Source of the DNA: Rosa chinensis
Lineage: Eukaryota > Streptophyta > Magnoliopsida > Rosales > Rosaceae
NCBI RefSeq assembly: GCF_002994745.2
Contig: NC_037088.1
Coordinates: 3,663,001 to 3,727,000 of the forward strand
Length of the DNA: 64,000 bases
Direction: 5' to 3'
Shown: piece by piece, positions 57,830 through 64,000 of the stretch
Layout of the letters: every line of letters begins with the position of its first letter
Numbering within the stretch: position 1 is the first letter of the stretch
The notes under the pieces: generated by a model
The model's database searches: none
The model's input: the letters and a program-made list of their open reading frames with translations, nothing else
What the model was told of the DNA's origin: nothing
Program-made: the position numbers and the translations under genes

Positions 57830-58784
57830 ATTGGACTGAATTATGAATTCCATTTACAGTCATAACAATATGTGAAGACTGTTTCTGAAATTCACGTATC
57901 ACCTTTGCTTGCTTTGTAGGAGCTTTTGCTGCAACATGATGAACTTGTTACTCAATAAGCTTAATTTCACTCACTAGGACAATGGGAAGTAATATGGAAA
58001 AGTAACATTTTCTTGGACTTTATTTACAAGGGAAAAGAAATTGTTTAACAAAAAGATTAAAAAAAAAAAAAAAGATAACTGATGGCTTGGATCAACATGA
58101 GTGATGAATGATGACAGGGCTTCTTTCAAACTAATGCTTCTTATTGGAGCCAGTTTTAACATCTTGCAACATACTGTTACATAAAAGTTATAACAACAAA
58201 CTAAATCAGTATAACCTTATTCATAACTGCCATTGCCTTACTGGCACCTTTCATGCCAGCAGCAACAGATGACTAGGTGTGCATTGCCTATAAGTGGATA
58301 TAAATTTTACTACGAGCACAACAGACCAGGGGAAAAAATTGAATCCGGATGAATCTCATATAAAGATATAGAGTTGACAGTCGACCTGTGTATGAGTTGC
58401 TATTACTCTCATTTGAACCCTATTTTCTTGCAAGTTAGATATATGTTGCCTAAGCCTAATTAGTTGCTTGGCCAGTATTTTAGTTGCTGCCTGCATAATT
58501 CAACGAAAAAGGCTTAACCATATACAAATTATCTATGTATGACAAAATGCAATTTGCGGTCATTGAGTATTCTTGGACTGATGATAATAATCGAATACAA
58601 CATAGAACATACCTCATTTCCTATTTTAGCAGTTCTCTTTATCTCAGCAACTTCCTGACAGGACAGTAAAATATATTCAATCTAAAGACAATTAAACTAA
58701 AAAACTGTTAACCAAGTAAGAGTGCCTACTGGAAGCTTCTGACATACTTCTAATTGCAATGCTCCAATTTCCTTCTTTATCCTT
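57830..58784 (-). pseudogene. VPS2: Captured ESCRT-III VPS2/CHMP2-like fragment
   Basis: Exons on the minus strand: 58781-58730 (IKKEIGALQLE), 58654-58613 (EVAEIKRTAKIGNE), 58490-58386 (AATKILAKQLIRLRQHISNL), 58287-58216 (AMHT, stop, SSVAAGMKGASKAMAVMNK) and a last block at about 57918-57830 (KQAKVIREFQKQSSH). Splice sites GT/AG are mostly kept. In VPS2 homologues the fourth exon reads AMHAQSSVAAG; here the Gln codon is TAG (58273-58275). VPS2 is an ESCRT-III subunit acting at endosomes in vesicle budding. The N-terminal start and the acidic C-terminus are missing. Not functional, but the preserved introns prove genomic capture. Confidence 0.9.
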
Positions 58785-59297
58785 GTATCAAAATGGGGAA
58801 GTAAAAGTAAATATGAGGATCAAATTGATGCTAGCACATGCCCATTTGTTCTAATAGAGCACTATCATAAAGCCAATTAAACAATCTACAATGCAATATC
58901 CAATATGTATTGTTTGTCATTTTAACCCTCCAATTCATATAGTCTAATTATTTTGTTAGAAAAGTCTTCTGCAACGAGATAGTCTACAAGTATAATTTAC
59001 TATAATCTAAATCTAGAAGCATATTTGCTCCAACAAGATAAAGAAGTTATATATTTAAATAAAATTTATAATGCAAGTTGTATATACAAGATGAGAAATT
59101 AATGGAAAACTAGATTCCTCTCTCTGGCCAACTCTACGTAAAACAAAGGGTAGCAAAATCACAAATTTACAAGCCATTCAAATATAACATGATCTTTAAT
59201 TGTTCTTTCCATCATGATGGAATAGTAGCTAGCCTCACATAGAAAGACAACTTTATGCATATAAGAAATAATGTAAGGCTTAAGAAACTCCAATTAC

Positions 59298-59765
59298 CTG
59301 TGATGAAAGAAGTGCTTGGCTTCTTTTGGTAGCTTGCATTTGGACGTAGTACTCCTTGAACTCAACCGGGCAGATTCTACCAAGATCCACCATGTCCTCT
59401 TCATCACGCTGCAAAAGAAAATAGTTTTCTTATAGGCTTGTATCACTTAAATAACTGGTTTCAACAACCATACACACATATGGATCTGTTTTAATTGTGC
59501 ACAGAATCCCCGAAATTAACCCCATTTCCGCAGAATCCAATCACAACCTCCCTGAAATCAATCAATCTCCACAAAATCCAAAACGCAAATTCAAGACTAA
59601 TTGAAGAAAACCAAACACTAAAGATCGGATTTTGAAACTGAACAGATTAGGGGAAATCAAAAATTGAGAGAAAGATGAAGCAGATACCTGGTTGGAGACC
59701 TCGACGTGCACCTCTGTTTTGAGGAATTGAGCCAAGCTCTCATCCTCGTCCTCTGATATCATCAT
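59298..59765 (-). pseudogene. Captured two-exon gene start, unidentified
   Basis: Exon 1 59765-59688 encodes 26 residues from its ATG (MMISEDEDESLAQFLKTEV..), exon 2 59408-59298 encodes 37 residues (start [20 protein letters not shown]). Both have clean GT/AG sites, are phase 0, and contain no stops. I do not recognise the protein. The acidic start and intact exons suggest the 5' end of a real host gene. Downstream on the same strand is the VPS2-like fragment; splicing into it would shift frame. Confidence 0.6.
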
Positions 59766-59821
59766 GCTGGTGGCCAGAGATTGAAAAACTTGTAAAGCTC
59801 TTCAAAGCTGAGGCCACTAGC

Positions 59822-60020
59822 ATGCTCCAAAACCTTTCATGTCTTGTCGGTGTATTTCAGATCCACCACCACTCTGTGCTTGAATCTAGAAATTCCTCTT
59901 CTTCTAGTTACTCATCGATTCTCCAATTTAATTCCTCCGATTCGAAAAATCTCACAAAACCTAGGTGTCAATCTTGGCCTGAAATCCAAGGCCTTCTCCC
60001 CCCCGCTTGTCGTATTCAAT
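59822..60020 (+). other. Ser-rich plus-strand frame in CACTA element 3
   Basis: A 66-codon frame (MLQNLSCLVGVF, later Ser-rich and Lys/Arg-poor) begins 57 bp from the divergent ATG at 59765. It could be the start of a transit-peptide-like protein captured along with a shared promoter, or chance. I do not recognise it. Confidence 0.25.
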
Positions 60021-60036
60021 GACCCAGTGGAGGAAT

Positions 60037-60240
60037 CACCTTACAGGGCAAACTCTCGAAGTAGATCGAGGTGGGCGAGATCTTCTTCCCGTCGGAGGTG
60101 TAGTAACCATGGGTCAAGTGACCGCCGGAGGGGAGCCCATGATGCGGTCGTGGGGATGGAACATGGCGGTGTAGTAGCGGTTGCCGAGCATGCCTTCAGA
60201 TCGACGGAGAGGAAGACGGCCTCTTGGATTATGGTCATTG
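60037..60240 (-). pseudogene. SHMT: Captured serine hydroxymethyltransferase fragment
   Basis: One frame reads EGMLGNRYY, then HPHDRIMGS; after a small shift the next frame reads [20 protein letters not shown] and [13 protein letters not shown] (60115-60037). SHMT has EG.PG.RYYGG, then far downstream [24 protein letters not shown]. The stretch between RYY and HPHDRIMG (over 50 residues) is deleted, and two residues are lost at the shift. SHMT is the PLP enzyme that interconverts serine and glycine in one-carbon metabolism. Only a small, rearranged piece is present. Confidence 0.88.
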
Positions 60241-60978
60241 ATGGCCTTCAGGGGCTGTTACCAGAGATGGTGAGGGAGCATAGCCTCTGCCATGACGATG
60301 TCAAGCGAAGAGTGAAGCCCGACAATTGGTTAGAGAGACTGGTTTTGGTTTGAAAGTGAAGCCTGAGCGAAGAGTGAAGTTTTGGTTTTGGGGAGACGCT
60401 GTCGAGAGTGATGAGCTTTGGGTTTTGGCTCTGGGTCTGTGTCGAGAAAGAGTGAGGCGCTGTTGAGAAAGTGAGGAATGAGTTTTGGTTTCTTGTTTTT
60501 TTTTTTACTCAAGTGTTGGGATTTCCAGCCTGGTTATATCAATTTGGACAAGCTCTACCAATTTAGACAAGGACTCACACACCAGAATTTTATAAAAATG
60601 TGGTCTGAATGCAGCTCTATAAAATTGTAATTTATCTTCTATCAATTTGATTTCCCTCATTGGAGAGTTGGAGAAAAATGGTGGGAAATCTCCTTCCTTT
60701 CTACCAAACATATTAATCAGACCAAAGTTTTATTGTTTCTCATCGTATGATTAATACATGTTGGGAGAAAATTTTGGGTTTGAGATGGGGTTTGGCACCA
60801 CAAACGTGGTGGGAAACTTGCCGCTCAATTTTTTAAGGTCATACAACAGTTTTATCCTTAAATATCTTCTAAACTAGTTCATAGCTCCCTATCAAATGAG
60901 GGATTTTATAAAAACGACAGAAAACTATGATGCGTCGTCTGAGAGGTGTCGTTTGATTCAATTTTTGTAGTAGTGAGA

Positions 60979-61640
60979 AGTGGTCCATTAAAGACCATCT
61001 GAGGAGTTATGACCTAAGTTTGCTAGAGCATCAGCAACAAAATTTGCCTCACGTAGTACATGAACAAAAGTAATGGAAGTAAAACTAGAAGCTAATTGCC
61101 AAATATCCTGAATTATCTTGCTGATTCTCTAAAGGGGGTTGCTTATGCCTTTCACAACATCAATAACTAATTTTGAGTCTCCTTCAGCCTGTATTTATGT
61201 GAATCCCAGCTGTCTGGCTAGCACAAGGCTATTTCTCAAAGCCATTGCTTCAATTAAAGGTACACTGGGAGTTCCAAATCCTTTAGCTGCTGCAACAAGA
61301 GTTCTCCCAGTACAATCTCTAATAACGAAGCCACCTTCCATAGAACTCTGCACTTTAGAACCATCAAAGTTAATCTTGACAAAATTAGGAGGGGAGGATG
61401 CCATCTTATTGTGGATGGATAGTTTTGGCCAGTCCTCAACCAATCAACTATAGAAACTATACTCATGTTACTTAGCGTAGCAGCCGAGGCTACCACTACT
61501 TCATTAGGAAAATGGACTTTTCCCCTGAAAATAGTTTCATTCCTTGCCTTCCAAATTTGCCAGCAAGTGACCCCATTGGGGTGAACTATTGTTGGCATAT
61601 ATACCCCCAGATACAAGTACCGGAAGCACAAGGCTCATCT
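60979..61640 (-). pseudogene. LINE RNase H-like C-terminal domain
   Basis: Minus strand: CWQIWKARNETIFRGKV (pre-RNase H), then in a shifted frame FVKINFDGSK, GGFVIRDCTGR, EAMALRNSLVLARQLGF and finally FTSITFVHVLREANFVADAL followed by ANLGHNSSDGL and stop. Catalytic Asp/Glu positions of the RNase H fold are visible, but at least one frameshift (near 61440) breaks the protein. It ends 3 bp from the CACTA insertion. Confidence 0.85.
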
Positions 61641-61814
61641 AGCTATCAAAGGATAGTGACAAAACAAGACATCCAATGATTCGGCTGGATTAAACATCCC
61701 TCTACACAGCTGAAACAACTATTATATTGTTTTGCTGATCAATAAAAAAGTTGGCATGTTTCTTCCAAGAAAAAAAACCAACTGTCTATGGTCTGTGAGG
61801 TATAAGAGTTTATA

Positions 61815-61816
<2 letters not shown>

Positions 61817-61854
<38 letters not shown>
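61817..61854. repeat. TA microsatellite
   Basis: About 19 uninterrupted TA units. Apparent Ile/Tyr open frames across it on both strands are artefacts. Confidence 0.95.
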
Positions 61855-61855
<1 letters not shown>

Positions 61856-61856
<1 letters not shown>

Positions 61857-62165
61857 GTCCTTGCATTCTCTAATTAAATACTTGGTAATAGCAACCCGGC
61901 ACCAATTAATCAATCATTATCGATTAAGCCAATTACACATTACATTATTTAATTCATTTAGTTTTGTGTTTATAGCACATGTTTAATTTATGTTAATTGA
62001 TGGTTTGAAAACTTCATTGTCGTTGATTTCTAGATCTGAATATTTAGTCCTTTTCTTATTTTTATTTTCTGGACTCACCTTAATGGCTAAATATACCCGA
62101 ATAAAGAAAAACAACTAACTAACAGTAGCCCATGAGTTGTTCTACTTGTAGAATTCTAAGGGCAC
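61856..62165 (+). repeat. Direct repeat, copy 1
   Basis: Contains CCTTGCATTCTCTAATTA at the left, a TAGATCTGAATATTTAG block, and AGTTGTTCTACTTGTAGAAT near the right. The same blocks recur at 63400-63950 in the same order. Non-coding. Confidence 0.7.
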
Positions 62166-62271
62166 AAGAGTTTTTACACACACACACCCCCCACATGTAC
62201 ACACACATGATCCTTGCATTCTTTAAGAGTTTTATATACACATCCCCAATTACTTGATGCACACCCCTATA

Positions 62272-63141
62272 GAAGGCGGAAAAAAACCCTAGAGAGAGAG
62301 TGGCGGAGAGCTTCTTATTATGTGACTGTCTCCTTCTGCAATTTTGCGCTCGTCCGGTGGCGCACGATGTCGAGTTGGCCTCTTTGCTCTACCGACTTCT
62401 TTGTGCTGCTGTCGGACAGGTAATCTAAAGGCGCGCTCCAAAGCGGCAGTTTTTTGGATGGCGTGCTCGTAGTTCTGGCAGATTTTATCTCAGCGGATGT
62501 TTGGGGCTGCATCTCTGCTTTCATGGCGGTGCGGTGTGGCATCTATGTTCTGTGGGTTGGCTACTGTGAATCTGGGGTCGGTGACGGCGATGGAGGCTCT
62601 AGGTGAATTGCATCAGTCTGGTGCCTTGGGTAATCTTAGGGAGTGGCGTCTCGGGTTGCTCAGTTTTCAGGCATTTTGGAATTTCACGGTGGTCTAAATT
62701 GGTGTGACGGGGCTTCTGGTACCAGCGGTGACGGCGGCGCAGGAAGGGATGCACGTGCAGTAGATGATGTCATGGGCCGGTTTAGCTGGTTTTCTAGGGC
62801 TTGGGTGATGGTATATCCTTGGGCTGTTCCTTTTTTGGCCTAGTTGTTTTAGGCTTGCATTATGTTAGTAGCTTTGTTTACTTCCAATAATTCCCTAAGT
62901 CTTTTTAGGGACCAATGCACTTTTTGTGCTTCTAGCAGATCTTCTGAAGTAGTACCGAAGGAAGATTCATGCTATTTTGAATGTATTTAATGTCAAATGA
63001 GTGCCCTAGTTTCTACGTACCACTATGGGTACTAGCACGTACAACTTCTTGCCTACCCTTAATTGGTAGCGGGAGGGTATGTAATGGTCATTTTGGCTTG
63101 TGATCAATAAAGTGGCTTTGCCTTGATTCAAAAAAAAAAAA
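62272..63141 (+). mobile_element. Poly(A) retroposon with 14-bp TSD
   Basis: 870 bp, bounded by identical TGCACACCCCTATA (62258-62271 and 63142-63155) and ending in a 12-A tail preceded by AATAAAGTGGC, a polyadenylation-like signal. The first half is GC-rich (CGGCGG motifs), the second T-rich. It codes for no recognisable domain. The TSD length and tail show insertion by LINE machinery, as a non-autonomous LINE derivative or a processed non-coding RNA copy. Confidence 0.88.
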
Positions 63142-63399
63142 TGCACACCCCTATATTTTTTTGTCATCAAACCTCCATCTATTCCCCTCCTCATTAATAA
63201 AAAAATAAAAATAAAAACAAAGAAGAGTCCACAAAAATAAAATAAGAATTAAAGGCTTTATATATCAAAATATTAATTTTATATTTTCTTATAGGTTAAA
63301 TTTTCTCCTCGTCTTCATAATACAATCAACGTCTCTTCAAGAATCAAGATTATATGTATAAAACCAAATTGGTTGAAATATATTGAAAGAACTAAAGAA

Positions 63400-64000
63400 G
63401 TTATAAAACCATCACATATATTTTGAATACATGACTTCATTTCTGTTGTTTTTTAGGTCTGAATATTCAGTATTTTTTTATTTTACATTCCTGAGCTTTA
63501 TACCCTAAATCACTTATGACCGTACACTTTAATTTCATCACGCTCCTATAGTTACTAATTTCAATCAATCTGGTCCAATGCTTAGCTTTTTTGCCAACTA
63601 TTATGTATTATATTTTGAAATTTTCGTCATTTATGCTATAATTTTACATTCCACGTTAGTGAATAGTTATCATACAAGGGATCTCAATAGAGCCACATTT
63701 TCAATTTACAAAATAATTGATGTAAAAATTAATAATTGGACAAGATTTATTAAATTGGAGAGCACTAGAGTACATGTGATAAAATTAAAAGTGCAGAGGC
63801 ACAACTGATTTAAGGTGTAAAAATTAAGGAGGCAAAATGAAATTAGCTCTTTAATATTTATGGGTTAATCTGACTGGCTAAATATATTCTAACAAAGAAT
63901 AGCAAGCAACCAACTGTGGCCCATAAGTTGTTCTACTTGTAGAATTCTAAGGGTTTAATATATACATACAATTAATCCCTGCATTCTCTAATTAGATACT
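63400..64000 (+). repeat. Direct repeat, copy 2, and start of a third
   Basis: Shares blocks with 61856-62165 (GGCTAAATATA, AGTTGTTCTACTTGTAGAAT, TCTAAGGG). The window ends in TGCATTCTCTAATTAGATACT, which is the start of the unit again, so the array probably continues beyond the window. Confidence 0.65.

Larger units (their letters stand above)
56618..60975. mobile_element. CACTA element 3 carrying host gene fragments (Pack-CACTA)
   Basis: 4358 bp, starting CACTACTACAAAAATTGAAT and ending ATTCAATTTTTGTAGTAGTG, flanked by AGA on both sides (56615-56617 and 60976-60978). Subterminal motifs such as GTTGTCTGA, CTGTTGTGTGAA and GACGATGTCT recur near the left end, and CGTCTGAG near the right. No transposase is readable. 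The interior holds fragments similar to at least four plant genes, all on the minus strand and some with introns, so DNA rather than cDNA was captured. Confidence 0.92.
56505..61640 (-). mobile_element. L1-type LINE 3' end, split by CACTA element 3
   Basis: Minus strand. The RNase H-like C-terminus (61640-60979) and the 3' untranslated end (56617-56521) with a poly(A) tail (T run 56505-56520) become contiguous if the CACTA element and one AGA copy are removed. Upstream RT and endonuclease are not present. Confidence 0.8.

Overview
This window looks like repeat-rich intergenic DNA from a flowering plant, most likely a woody eudicot. The support is plant-type Ty1/copia and Ty3/gypsy elements, Mutator, CACTA and hAT transposons, L1-like LINEs, an initiator-Met-tRNA-type primer binding site, intron-containing fragments of plant housekeeping genes, and a plant-specific ankyrin/PGG gene. 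A rosid or Rosaceae origin is a weak guess. I see no rRNA, tRNA or CRISPR array.

Layout. 1-9 kb: a degraded copia element (minus strand, with a MITE in it) abuts a Helitron-type helicase scrap. That scrap abuts the gag end of a gypsy element with a 2.6-kb LTR (minus strand). 9.2-14.7 kb: a Mutator-like element (MULE) with 160-bp TIRs, a 9-bp target duplication (TSD) and a decayed transposase gene. 15-16 kb: a bHLH transcription-factor fragment cut inside its DNA-binding region. 16.2-18.9 kb: a solo LTR. 19-20 kb: a Mutator-type foldback element. 20-25.9 kb: mostly featureless.

25.9-41.5 kb: the one convincing host gene, an ankyrin-repeat membrane protein with a PGG-type C-terminal domain. 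Its 5' exons (25.9-27.0 kb) and 3' exons (40.2-41.5 kb) are separated by about 13.3 kb of nested transposons. A LINE tail is split by a gypsy-like element (TSD AGATG), which itself carries two solo LTRs (TSDs GGTTC and GTAAG) and another LINE.

41.5-44.2 kb: a retroposon-like segment, then a second foldback element sitting inside the arms of another inverted repeat. 44.4-53.5 kb: a copia LTR and gag relic split by a CACTA element (TSD ATT) and by a hAT element (8-bp TSD). The hAT element is itself split by a solo LTR. 53.6-56.5 kb: a small CACTA element and a duplicated 250-bp block.

56.5-61.7 kb: an L1-type LINE 3' end interrupted by a 4.36-kb CACTA element (TSD AGA). That CACTA carries fragments of at least four host genes on one strand: an eIF3b-like piece, an ESCRT-III VPS2-like piece with introns and a nonsense mutation, an unidentified two-exon piece, and a serine hydroxymethyltransferase piece. 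This Pack-CACTA is the most notable object in the window. 61.7-64 kb: a directly repeated segment and an 870-bp poly(A) retroposon with a 14-bp TSD.

There is little gene cooperation to describe. The window mainly records successive insertions, LTR-LTR recombination and gene capture around one surviving gene. Family names come from recognised motifs; boundaries come from TSDs, terminal inverted repeats and TG..CA ends read directly. No alignment or database search was run.
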